Notes under the pieces: model-generated | Seen by the model: the letters and a program-made list of their open reading frames with translations, nothing else | Told to the model about the DNA's origin: nothing | The model's database searches: none | Shown: piece by piece, positions 34,375 to 44,426 of the stretch | Layout of the letters: each line of letters opens with the position of its first letter | Numbering within the stretch: the stretch's first letter is position 1 | Program-made: the position numbers and the translations under genes | DNA from: Adiantum capillus-veneris | Lineage: Eukaryota; Streptophyta; Polypodiopsida; Polypodiales; Pteridaceae | Assembly: GCA_014529385.2 (NCBI GenBank) | Contig: CM043949.1 | Span: forward strand, 141,646,858 to 141,710,857 | Direction: 5' to 3' | DNA length: 64,000 nucleotides

Positions 34375-35650
34375 GGACTCAAGACCTTCAGTTTACAAGG
34401 CTGACATGTTTACTTCTCTTCATGGTCGAGTGGCTTCTTGAATTCTCTAATTGGACCACTGAAGAGGAGGAGCTTCAAGAAGGTTTGACGCAAGTCATCA
34501 AGACACTCTTGCCAGGGTGTTGTATTGTTAGCATAGAAGAAGTGGTAAGACCCTCTTTCCCTACTCAGATTGTTTACATTTCTCATCATCCCCGCAAGCG
34601 TAAAAGCAAGGCACAAGCTGCATCATGCTCACATTGTAGCCAAAAACCGCACCTTCGACATGAGTGCAACCCAAAGTGAAGAAAAGGCCATCATTTTCTC
34701 CCTCGACATCCGCACAAGCATTCTCACAACGGTAGGCTTTCAAGTAGCACCAGGCTTCTCTACATCTACGTCCCCATCTTTGCCACCTATTCTACCTATG
34801 CCCACAACAAGACTTCACAACTTGAGGAAGCTACTACGAACGCGTGGTCCCTCCCTCTCCCTTGCACCAAAAGATTCAAGGGTTTTCCAGCGGCGACAAT
34901 TACCCCGTCTCCAAAACAAAAGGGTAAATCCTCCAAAGTCTTTCTATACCTCACTCTCATCTCATGAGCCAGGAACTAGAAACAGCAGCATGAATTCTAC
35001 GTCGTCTACCGAGTGAAGTGGCGGAGCTTGTCATCGACAAGGTCTTTGACACAGGTTTTGCTTGGCGGAAAGACAAGACCCTCCACCTTCAAGGGGTGTT
35101 GCTTGTGAATCAAGGCTATGATGACGACTTTATAGCTTGCTATGTATCCATCCAACTTGGATTAATACAAGTGGTAAGACTAACCACCTACCTCATCACA
35201 CCTGTGTATACACTAGATGGCACTCTATCTTACAAGAAAGTGAAGTTGCTCAAAGAGAGAGAGTTCAAGCTTTTCCAAGAGCTTGCTAGAGGGACAGTCC
35301 TAGAGTTAGAAGAGGAAGACAACCTTGTCATCTGGTACTATAAATTTGACCTCGACTACCAAGAGCTCTACACCTCCGACTATAACCTTCCACCACGAAG
35401 GAGAGAGCCTTTCGGAATTATCATGTGATGGACCCAGCGCATCAACCTTTTGCAAGGAACCAAACTTATGCACCACAACAAATTCAATCAATCAAAGAAA
35501 TCTTGGACCGCAAGATGTTTTATCAGCAGATCATTACAACCATGTTTGGTAGAGAACGATTGCAAGAGATAAACACCTCTTCTCTACCCTTTATCCTCCC
35601 TATGATTAATCATGAAGTGTCTTTTGATGTAGTTGTTTTCATCCTTGTAT
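34375..35650 (+). other. Gypsy 5 leader with unidentified frames
   Basis: Between the PBS and gag there are open frames of 107, 148 and 136 codons (34356-34679, 34570-35016, 35018-35428). The last contains LREREFKLFQELARG-like and LEEEDNLVIWYYKFD text, so it is not low complexity, but I do not recognise it. An extra leader ORF is known from some Tat-lineage elements. Whether this is one is open. Confidence 0.4.
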
Positions 35651-35747
35651 AGTATGTTTTCCATCTACCGAGCACCCATGTATTGAATCTCTATTTAAAA
35701 TTTAAAAAAAAAGATTTCTAAGTCGAGTTAATTTTTTCACTCTCACA

Positions 35748-36690
35748 ATGGCAAGTGTATCATTTCCAACCTTTACTGGTAAGGTGGGTGAGGATGTTGC
35801 AGACTTTCTAGACAACTTGGAAATAGCATGTGTCATCTCTGCGAGAGATGATGATGCTTCGCGCTTGCGCATCTTTCCACTTCTAATGAAGGTGGGCAAG
35901 ATCATGGTACAATGCCTTGGCACAAGCAACCAAGGAACGGTGGGACTTATTAAGAGCAGCCTTTGTCAAGAGTTTTGGAGAGGGCACAACATCAGAGAAG
36001 CTATGGCAATTGTTGACAAAGTTGAAGCAGGGCAGTATGCTGGAATACGCATCATATGAGTCAAAGTTTGTAGATTTATGGGGGCGATGGGTTGCATCGC
36101 TAAGAGAGGATGAGGGGGTACCTGATTTCCTAAAGAAGGATCGGTTTGTGGCTAGGTTATGGCCAACTCTTAAAGAGAAGGTGAAGGGAAGGTTTCCTGC
36201 TACGTATGAGCTAGCAGTTGAAGTGGCCCACCTTAAAGACAAGAAGTTCGACCTACAAGCCAGGAATATCAATGAAGAGGAAGCCGTTAGGACCCGACCA
36301 CCTCTAGCACCACCTACAACAGCCGCCTAGAGGATTCAACCACAAGAACCAATTGAAGATCAGCAAGACCTGCTCAATCGAATCACCAATCAACTTGAGA
36401 ATCTCTCAGTCCATTTGATACAACAAGGGCATGCACACAATCGCAACCAAGAGCAAGGAAGAAGACAACAAAGGCAAAACCAAGAATACCATTGCTACAA
36501 TTGTGGGGAGGATGGTTATGGCATGTACTACTGTCCACACCCAAGGAGGCAGAATTTCAATAGAGGAGCCATGCAAAACCAGGTTTCACCACCGAGAGCA
36601 AGACCACCACCACCGAGGGCACCACAAGAAGCACCACCCATGCAAATCCTACAACCACCCATTCAACCACAACCACCACCACCACCATAA
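35748..36690 (+). pseudogene. Gypsy 5 gag, copy 1 (frameshifted)
   Basis: It begins MASVSFPTFTGKVGEDVADF, a Retrotrans_gag start. Relative to copy 2 it has lost two bases at about 35894 (GGTGGGCAAG against GGTGGAGGCAAG), which shifts the frame, and it has gained a stop at 36328-36330 (TAG for CAG). The zinc knuckle CYNCGEDGYGMYYC at about 36493 has Tyr before its Gly but keeps its Cys ligands; the expected His is Tyr or displaced. A proline-rich tail follows. It is non-functional. Confidence 0.9.
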
Positions 36691-37483
36691 CCTCTCATTC
36701 CACCCTTACCCCCACCACTAGTTGGCAATCAAACAGTAAGCGTCATCATTCTTGAAGGTAAAGGAAAGGAGAAAGTGGAGGAGGATATCAAGGGAGTAGC
36801 AAAAGGTAAGACCAAGTTTAAAGGAGTAGATGCCATAGGGGTAAAACGCGCTAGGCATGGTGAATCTTCCCAAAAGGAAGAAAAGATGAAGACTAAAGGG
36901 GAATCTAGCAAAACGCCGTCCAAGTCACGACGTAAAATTGACATTGTAGATTTCTCTTTGGGTGAATGTTCTAAACCATATGATTTGGTTCAAGATGTTT
37001 CTGTGCAGGGCCCAAAAATCACCTGGCCCCAGTTACTCCACCTAGCACCTAGGGTGAGGAGACAATGGACAAAGATGGTTAGCATGAGACGACCAAAGCC
37101 AAAGATAGCTGGGGCTATCTCTGGGAGGAATCTAGATGACATACTTCCAGTGATGGATGCTTACATCAAAGGGCAACACATCTCCAATATCTACATCGAT
37201 GGTGGTGCACAAATATGAGTCATGAGTGAAAAAATGATGCACCGTTTGGGTTTAGAGGTTAGTCGGTTGGCACCATGCCGAGCCAAAATGGCAAATAATT
37301 TAAAAGTTCATTGTGTTGGTGTCATAAATGCAGTTAGGATAAAGGCATTCAACACCGAGGTAGATGTGGACATCTTTGTCATGCCACACAAAGGGGAGGG
37401 CTATCCTATCATTCTAGGGAGGCCTTGGCTTATGGCTATGAGAGCTAAGCAGGACTGGGACACCGGCATAATCCAGATGAAGT
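36691..37483 (+). pseudogene. Gypsy 5 gag tail and protease
   Basis: A Lys/Glu-rich linker (36775-36960) leads to a retropepsin-like domain: GQHISNIYIDGGAQI, a TGA stop at 37216-37218, then MSEKMMHRLGLEV, VGVINAVRIKAFNTEVDVDI and YPIILGRPWLMAM. The active-site motif is D-G-G-A where D-S-G-A is usual, and the GRPWL segment is the conserved second half. The domain is cut at 37483 by the tandem duplication. RT, RNase H and integrase are absent. Confidence 0.8.
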
Positions 37484-37597
37484 TATTTTCATCCTTGTAT
37501 AGTATGTTTTTCGTCTACCGAGCACCCATGTATTGAATCTCTATTTAAAATTAAAAAAAAAAGATTTCTAAGTCGAGTTAATTTTTTCACTCTCACA

Positions 37598-38560
37598 ATG
37601 GCAAGTGTATCATTTCCAACCTTTACTGGTAAGGTGGGTGAGGATGTTGCAGACTTTCTAGACAACTTGGAAATAGCATGTGTCATCTCTGCGAGAGATG
37701 ATGATGCTTCGCGCTTGCGCATCTTTCCACTTCTAATGAAGGTGGAGGCAAGATCTTGGTACAATGCCTTGGCACAAGCAACCAAGGAACGGTGGGACTT
37801 ATTAAGAGCAGCCTTTGTCAAGAGTTTTGGAGAGGGCACAACATCAGAGAAGCTATGGAAATTGTTGACAAAGTTGAAGCAGGGCAGTATGCTGGAATAC
37901 GCATCATATGAGTCAAAGTTTGTAGATTTATGGGGGCGATGGGTTGCATCGCTAAGAGAGGATGAGGGGGTACCTGATTTCCTAAAGAAGGATCGGTTTG
38001 TGGCTAGGTTATGGCCAACTCTTAAAGAGAAGGTGAAGGGAAGGTTTCCTGCTACGTATGAGCTAGCAGTTGAAGTGGCCCACCTTAAAGACAAGAAGTT
38101 CGACCTACAAGCCAGGAATATCAATGAAGAGGAAGCCGTTAGGACCCGACCACCTCTAGCACCACCTACAACAACCGCCCAGAGGATTCAACCACAAGAA
38201 CCAATTGAAGACCAGCAAGACTTGCTCAATCGAATCACCAATCAACTTGAGAATCTCTCAGTCCATTTGATACAACAAGGGCATGCACACAATCGCAACC
38301 AAGAGCAAGGAAGAGGACAACGAAGGCAAAACCAAGAATACCACTGCTACAATTGTGGGGAGGATGGTCATGGCATGTACTACTGTCCACACCCAAGGAG
38401 GCAGAATTTCAACAGAGGAGCCAGGAAAAACCAGGTTTCACCACCGAAAGCAAGACCACCACCACCGAGGGCACCACAACAAGCACCACCCATGCAAATC
38501 CTACAACCACCCATTCAACCACAACCACCACCACCACCACAACCTCTCATTCCACCCTGA
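37598..38560 (+). CDS. Gypsy 5 gag, copy 2 (open, 320 codons)
   Basis: This is an uninterrupted gag of 320 residues. It starts MASVSFPTFTGKVGEDVADF. The capsid-like Retrotrans_gag domain spans roughly residues 10-180 and includes SWYNALAQATKERWDLL, SKFVDLWGRWVASL and LKEKVKGRFPATYE. The zinc knuckle CYNCGEDGHGMYYC (about residues 249-262) has all CCHC ligands. A proline-rich tail ends the protein at a TGA where copy 1 has TAA nearby. No protease follows: the DNA changes to host-like sequence at 38654, so the frame is open but is not part of a complete element. Confidence 0.85.
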   Translation: MASVSFPTFTGKVGEDVADFLDNLEIACVISARDDDASRLRIFPLLMKVEARSWYNALAQATKERWDLLRAAFVKSFGEGTTSEKLWKLLTKLKQGSMLEYASYESKFVDLWGRWVASLREDEGVPDFLKKDRFVARLWPTLKEKVKGRFPATYELAVEVAHLKDKKFDLQARNINEEEAVRTRPPLAPPTTTAQRIQPQEPIEDQQDLLNRITNQLENLSVHLIQQGHAHNRNQEQGRGQRRQNQEYHCYNCGEDGHGMYYCPHPRRQNFNRGARKNQVSPPKARPPPPRAPQQAPPMQILQPPIQPQPPPPPQPLIPP

Positions 38561-38651
38561 CCGCCACCACTAGTTGGCAATCAAACAGTAAGCGTCATCA
38601 GTCTTGAAGGTAAAGGAAAGGAGAAAGTGGAGGAGGATATCAAGGGAGTAG

Positions 38652-38979
38652 CTCAAGTTGAGATCCGTGTTGACCTGCATCGTGAGGCATCTCCCCTCTT
38701 GGACTTGGTTGGAGGATGCGCAGAACGCATTGAGCAAAAAGGGTATTGGAAAGGCGCATTTCAATCTAGTTGTGGCGTGGCAGGCAAAGGGAGAGAGGCA
38801 GAAGGTGAAGGGAGCCATGGAGGAGAGCATGAGGTCTCGCATCCTCAGAGACGCAAGTACAGCATGATGAGGAACCACAGAGGGTTGTGCGACTTGCATG
38901 GCGGGCTTAGTAGCAGTTTCAAAAGCTCTCTCTGTGTGTGTGTGTGTGTGTGTGTGTATTTACTTTGTCTCGACAGTTC

Positions 38980-39019
<40 letters not shown>

Positions 39020-39116
39020 TTGTCTTGACGTGATGACAGGAAAGGCTGAAGGAGGGAGCAGGCGAAGGAAGCACACTGTGAGGAGGATGGAAGCACTGTT
39101 CGAGCACCAGATGTAA
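38652..39116 (+). pseudogene. Two host-like terminal exons with an intron, 5' truncated
   Basis: From 38652 a frame is open (RHLPSWTWLEDAQNALSKKG, GKAHFNLVVAWQAKGERQK, SMRSRILRDA) to 38856. There a GT donor (CAA|GTACAG) occurs. A pyrimidine-rich stretch leads to an AG acceptor at 39038-39039 (GATGACAG|GAAAGG). Joining 38652-38856 to 39040-39116 keeps the frame and gives a short basic tail (SRRRKHTVRRMEALFEHQM) ending at TAA 39114-39116. The composition is unlike the flanking retrotransposon genes. I do not recognise the protein. The left edge coincides with the breakpoint of the gag duplication, so the first exons are missing or elsewhere. Confidence 0.5.
38857..39039 (+). other. Predicted 183-bp intron with (GT)n and (CT)n runs
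   Basis: The predicted intron has GT..AG borders, a (GT)n run at about 38933-38958 and a (CT)n run at about 38988-39016. The (CT)n run could double as a polypyrimidine tract upstream of TTTGTCTTGACGTGATGACAG. Reading frames across these runs (Cys/Val or Arg/Glu repeats) are artefacts. Confidence 0.45.
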
Positions 39117-39165
39117 TGAGGAAGGAACGGATCTTCGGAGATTCGCATTATTATAAGTCGACCGA

Positions 39166-39248
39166 GTAGGTAGCATGTTCAATTAAAAAGTAGGTAGCAT
39201 GTTCAATTAAAAAGTAGGTAGCATGTTCAATTTTTCTAATTGAACATG
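39166..39248. repeat. 24-bp tandem repeat ending in a hairpin
   Basis: GTAGGTAGCATGTTCAATTAAAAA occurs at 39166-39189 and 39190-39213, with a third copy from 39214. The third copy runs into CATGTTCAATT (39222-39232), a TTTCT loop and the exact complement AATTGAACATG (39238-39248). It lies about 50 bases after the predicted stop codon at 39116. Confidence 0.85.
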
Positions 39249-40459
39249 ATACATCAATTAGATTGACAGGAAGCTTGTTACATAGATTATGTGGACATTT
39301 CTTTTTGTTTAGAGTCTTCTTTTTTGCTCGTCTTTTTGTTGTCCTATTTCTCATCAACCTTATCTTTTTTCTTTCAACTGAAACAGAATTGTTATTTCGT
39401 TTTATATCTGACTCATTAGTTACAATTTATAATGCTATCTATCACTCTTTTGCTACATCTTTGAGAGGTGAAAGATTCTCCAATTTCTTCATGGTTGTGC
39501 ACAACAAGTCATATTGTTTTTAGGTAAAGCTAAGTAGACAAGATAAGGGACTTTGGAACAGTGGACACAGTAGGTGTAAGTATTCCTCAATTTTACTCAA
39601 ATAATTCTAAGATAGTTCAGTAGCAAATGTGGTTGTTGTAGCTTGTGTTCTATATAGTTCATTGGTCACATGTACATAGATTTTCTCTGTTGACCGTAAA
39701 ATCAATTTAAGAATTTTTGCGACTTATTTGCGTCCCATTTCTCAAAAAGTGACTTGTACTCAATCATTTTTAGTAGTGTGATGTATCACTCATGCAATAA
39801 TTCCCTTTGTGTGTTGTGCAAACCGTTATCCCTCTCTAGACACTATATGTTAACCACATCCACATATCCTTGAGCATATGTATCTCTAAAGAGGTGTCCC
39901 TAAGCTACATACATGACAAGGGATTCTTGTCCCCATTTGTGCCTCCATATTCCAAGGCAAAATTGCCATATGTTAATTTCCATGCCCCAAACCACAAACT
40001 TTGGCACTTAATCAAATGCCCTTTTTGAGTTCTTATCGCAAAAAAGGTCCATTTTTACAATCCATTTACATGTTTTGACTCCAAAAAATCTTATCAAATG
40101 CTAAAATTTTATATACTTACATATTTAATATATTTTTTCATGAGATCAACATGTTTGCCTCAAGAGTAGACTTCGTAGTACAACATTTGTACCATGTCAA
40201 TGCTCCCATATTATGGTATCTATGTGTGTAATTGCTGGGGCACTTTTTCCCTCTTTAAGAGGGACCCCACCCTGTCAAAGAATCTAGTACTATTTTAGAT
40301 TTAGCAAAATTTTAACTTATGAAAGGTGAGAGTTTTCCTTAAGAGAGAGATTAAAGAGGAGACTATAGGTTGTGCCAGGCTGATTTCTTTACACAATTAC
40401 ATTCGAACATTAAAAGCATGCACATAATTCAAAGAGACTACCACAATTAAGATTGAAAA
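39249..40459. other. Unassigned, AT-rich, no gene seen
   Basis: No conserved frame was found. GGGGCACTTTTTCCCTC at about 40238 is the complement of wording in the Copia A LTR (GGGAAAAAGTGCCCC), so a fragment of that LTR family may be present. Confidence 0.4.
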
Positions 40460-41240
40460 CTTGATGAGGACTGGATTTGCTTGGAGCCGGATCCCCTGCA
40501 AAAGGTCTTTGCATTTTAATTCTCTTTCAAAGAGATATTTGATTACAACACAACTTGTACTCTTGTGGAGCTTTCCTCAAATAAAGAAGATGGTGTTCTT
40601 CAAGATTCCATGGTGTAACCCTCCTTCCCAAGCCCTAAACTCCCCCGCGGGAAGAAAGAATTGTGAGATAAAGTGGTAGATGAGAGTGAAAGATATTTTT
40701 CAAGCGAGAGAATCTGTATTTTGTATATGCTTACGCAAGAACTAGCTCTTAGCATAGCTTAGCACAATAGAATAGTAGAGATGAAGAAGAAAAATCTTTC
40801 ACATGTTTGGTTTTTCAACCGTAGCCAAGTGCCTAAGCATAAAAACCACCTCTTGATATCCCATGTGTGAGGGAGAAAGAAAGCTTTCTTTTTTTCCCAC
40901 TCTTGGCACTTGAGAGAATGAGAATGCGAATAAAAAAAATGAGAGAAAAGAGAAGTCAACCACTGTTTTCTTTTGTATTCTTGCAAACTTGCTAAGAGTA
41001 TTGAATTGGAATGCTTACCACAGGTACCAAAGAGAAGTGAACACAATGCAACTCATGCATGCTTAAACACTTGTCCCCATATTCCAAAGAGTCTTCAAAT
41101 TGGACCAATGAGAATTAAACATTCAAAAGTACAACTTTATGCATAATCTCACTTATATTCTCCTCACCCTTCTAATTTTGCACAACTCACTCCCTATTTC
41201 TTTTGACTTTAAATTGGCAAGGGAACATTCACACACACAC
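40460..41240 (-). repeat. Diverged LTR of the Gypsy 1/2/3 family
   Basis: GATGAGGACTGGATTTGC..GGAGCCGGATCCCC..CAAAAGGTCTTTGCATT matches the block TTGAGGACCGGATTTACATGG..GAGCCGGTCCCCCC found near one end of the Gypsy 2 and Gypsy 3 LTRs. Later phrases (AAAGAAGATGG, CAAGCCCTAAACTCCCCCGCGGG) follow in the same order. It is much older than the others, and its borders are approximate. Confidence 0.55.
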
Positions 41241-41489
41241 CCACACACACACGTAGGTGTGGAAGAGGTAGCCAATATGTTGAGCAAAGATTTGACCAAG
41301 CAAAACGGAGAAGATTATGTCCAATTGTGTGCCTTCTTTCGAATTTGTTTGCGATAGAGTATAAGGATCTGTGAGGAGCAAAGGGTGTTGAGCACAAGAT
41401 AGTCCTTAAGAAGGGGTACAAGCCAAAAGCGCAGAAGCTAAGGAGATCGGGGGAAATTCAAAAGGAATCCCTTTGGCAAGAGATCAACC

Positions 41490-42311
41490 AACTGTAGGTA
41501 TTATATACCCCGTGAAGGAGTCAAAGTGAGTTTCCCCGATGGCTCACTCCAAAGGAAGAATGGGAAATGGTGGGTGCGCATTGACTACAAGCCATTGAAT
41601 GAGGCAACCAAGAGAAACCATTATCCCTTGCCATTTCAATATGAGATCTTAAATCAGGTAGCTAGCCATGAGAGGTATTCCATCATGGATTGGTTTTTAG
41701 GCTACTTTAAATAGGAATTGCATTTGAAGACTACATATATCTCTCCATGGGGATGTTTTTCCTACCACCCACAAGATGCCATTTGGGTTGGTAAATGCTT
41801 ATGCTACCTTTCAAGATTAGATGAACATGGTGTTTGGTCCCTACTTGGGAAGGTTGATTAAGGTGTTTATGGATGATCTAGGATGTTACAGCTCAAGGGT
41901 GAAGCACCTGTCGAAGTTGTGGCTATGTTTTTAGAGGTTTGATAAAGAAGGAGGTCAATTGAACCCAAAGAGATGCAAGCTAGCACAACCTCTGGCATCA
42001 TTGTTAATTGAAGCGGATCGGGAAAAGGTCAAAGCTCTAGTCTTGATGGAACCTCCCTCTAGTGCTCAAAGTTTGGCATCGTTTGTGCATAAATTGAAGT
42101 ATCTAGCAAGGTTTTTTTGGGTGTTGTCCCAATATGTGTATCCTCTTCAAAAGAGGGCTCAACATGTGCATGGATTTGAATAAGATGAAGAAGCTCAGGA
42201 AGCCTTTAATAAAGTAAAAGAAATTTTGTCTCAGTTACCTATAGTATGTCTCCCAATCAAGAGGACGATTGGTATGTTGCCATGATGATAGGTATCATGG
42301 CTATTGGGCAA
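41490..42311 (+). pseudogene. Gypsy RT relic of a second lineage
   Basis: The plus strand reads WWVRIDYKPLNEATKRNHYP, LPFQYEILNQVASHERYSIM, FISPWGCFSY-type text, GPYLGRLIKVFMDDLG (the catalytic FMDD), QLNPKRCKLAQP and finally EEAQEAFNKVKEILSQLP at the RNase H border. It is a different lineage from Gypsy 1/2: the fingers and palm motifs differ and FMDD replaces FFDD. Stops and shifts occur throughout. It ends at 42311, where minus-strand Gypsy 3 begins. Confidence 0.75.
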
Positions 42312-42329
42312 GAGGATTTACAAGTGGTA

Positions 42330-42690
42330 TACTACGAACAGACTCATTAGCATCTATATACATATTCTTTCCCCTGTAGGTGAAGTAGATTCTCCTTTCA
42401 GGGAACTTCATGTTGGCAGCCATGCGGTTGAACCATGGTACCCCTAGGATAGCATCCTCATGTTGGAGAGGAGAGATAAAGAAGTCTTCTTTGTTGACAT
42501 AGCTTTGGACATGAATCCTCAACTTCCCAATCAAGGGAGTAACGGAGGCTTGTTGTCCCTTGAAAGCGGCATCGATAGTTACATCATCTCCCATCTCAAG
42601 GGCTTGAATGCCCAACTTGGTGGCCAACTCCATTGATATGAAGTTGTGAGTAGAACCACGGTAAACAAGATGAAGGCATCATGCTCCATT
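42330..42690 (-). pseudogene. Gypsy 3 protease (partial)
   Basis: The minus strand reads MELATKLGIQALEMGDDVTI, GQQASVTPLIGKLRIHVQSY, FFISPLQHEDAILGVPWFNR and MKFPERRIYFTYRGKNMYID. This follows the Gypsy 1 protease segment closely and is open for 111 codons. The active-site Asp region just upstream is frameshifted. It is truncated at its C-terminus by the breakpoint at 42311. Confidence 0.75.
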
Positions 42691-42709
42691 ACCTTTCCCC
42701 AAGCATAAG

Positions 42710-44024
42710 AGAGAGGTCATCCTTTGCAATGAGCATCCTCTTTTGGAGCTTCGATAGTGGAAGCTCTACGAGTCTCATTGCGAGCATTTCTTTTGGGGCA
42801 AGAATAATAACCATGTCCTTGCTCCCCGCAGTTAATACATTTTGTGATCCTTGAAAAAAGTTTCAAGCTCTTCAAGAGAGAGTTTATTTTTACCTTTGTA
42901 AACTCCTTTCTCCTTGGACCAATTTTTGTTGTTGTGGTTGTTGTTGGAATGGCCTTGGGAAGAATTTTGGGCATTAATTTTTCCCTTTACGTCACTTTGT
43001 CTTTATTTTCCATGGGCTTGACATTCCATCTAACCCCTTGTTGGAAACTGATGCGTGAAGCAACCATGGTATGGTGGAATAATTTGCTGATAGAACCAGG
43101 CCATTGAGAGTTGCTCGGCCATCTCTTCAGGTAATCCCGCATAGAATTGTTGCTTTTGCTCAACAAAGTCTATCTTTTGAAAGATAGTAGCCTTGAGATG
43201 TAAATCCCAAAACTCCACCATTTGGTGAGCACTTTGTCCTTTGTGTCGCTTGCAAGGAATTGCTTCATAATGGACACTCGTAGAGTTTTACATGTCTTTG
43301 GGGATTTGCAGTTGCCACAAAGGCTAGCCTACCATTAACAAGCCGATTTTTGGAAGTCCATAGCTACAGGGTGTAGCTTCAAGGACTCCATGAAGCCCTC
43401 GTCTCCAAAGGCCACATTAAGTTGTTGGATGAAGGCCAATACTTTGTTAGTAGCACCAAAGGTGCCATCATATGTGAGAAAAGAGATACTCTTTCCTCCC
43501 TATTTGAACTTCTTTAGCTTTTGTGATCTTCGCCATGCGGGGTAAGATTTGCGATGTCCTCCCCTCTTGTATTATCTAGGAGAATAGCCATAGCTTTCAT
43601 CGATAGAGGAGGAAGGAGAAGAGGGTGACCTCTTTCTTGCCCTTTTCTTCCTTGGTTTCCCCTCTTCCCTTTTGGAGTGACGAGGAGAAGGACTATGGGT
43701 TAACCGGAGCCACATCTTTGGAGGAATTTAGGGATTCATTACTTTCTTGATCTTTGGATTCCTCCTCTCGTATGGGAGAGAGTCTTCTTTTGGGGGTCTC
43801 ATCAAGAGGCCTCCTAAGCTCTCTCCTCTTGGAGAGGAAAGGAAATCCCATAAGCACGAAGTTGTTAAGTAACTTCGGCTTGTAAAGCGGGGTTGCCCAT
43901 AGCTTGTTGCAACCTAGTAACAAGATAATTAACAAACATGGGGGCATCATCATTAGCACCTTCATGTGCAAAATCAAAGTTATCAATGTTCATTCTACTC
44001 TCTTGGTTATTGTCAGCCATGTTA
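42710..44024 (-). pseudogene. Gypsy 3 gag (broken)
   Basis: The start MADNNQESRMNIDNFDF lies at 44018-44020. The N-terminal frame runs to about 43865 and shifts into the RRPLDETPKRRLSPIREEE segment. The knuckle CINCGEQGHGYYSC (about 42790-42832) has complete CCHC ligands. Between them lies the capsid-like region (WDLHLKATIFQKIDFVEQKQ). Several frameshifts are present. Confidence 0.8.
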
Positions 44025-44412
44025 ATTGAACTTATGTGTTTACTTAGTGTATGCTTTGGCAATTCAAAACCTTAGTTGCTACGCCTTTGAAAATAGGCAC
44101 TTAAGTATCTACACCCACGGCTCGAATTGGTTAATTATAGAGAGTAGTGGAGTGAGCCTAACACAACGAAGTTGTCAAGGGATAGCTCCTTTCATACTTC
44201 TTATGGATCAATAATGGTAAAGTCGTAGGCAAGTCTAAAACGACTCTATTATTAAGACCAAAGCTCCCGAGGTTTCCACCATATCCCACATAGTGGGCTC
44301 AACAAAACCGATAATAGATTCCAGTCCCACTTACCCTAATATAATTAACAAAATCAACCATTAATAGGCTACTTAAGGACCTCTCTTCTTAAGCAAGAAA
44401 AGAGAAACCAAA

Positions 44413-44426
44413 TGCTCTGATACCAA
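44413..44426 (-). other. Gypsy 3 primer-binding site
   Basis: On the minus strand ATTGGTATCAGAGC is an exact initiator-Met-tRNA type PBS, directly next to the LTR. It supports the reading of the mutated PBS in Gypsy 1. Confidence 0.9.

Larger units (their letters stand above)
35633..38653 (+). repeat. Gag-region tandem duplication, 1853-bp period
   Basis: TTTTCATCCTTGTATAGTATG at about 35633 recurs at about 37486. Copy 1 (35633-36803) and copy 2 (37486-38653) are nearly identical up to GATATCAAGGGAGTAG. There copy 1 continues into protease and copy 2 switches to unrelated exon-like DNA. The 37483/37486 junction cuts the protease reading frame. Confidence 0.9.

Noticed and set aside
38898-39028. 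Frames through the (GT)n and (CT)n runs as protein
   Set aside because: The runs lie within a predicted intron and give simple Cys/Val and Ser/Leu repeats.
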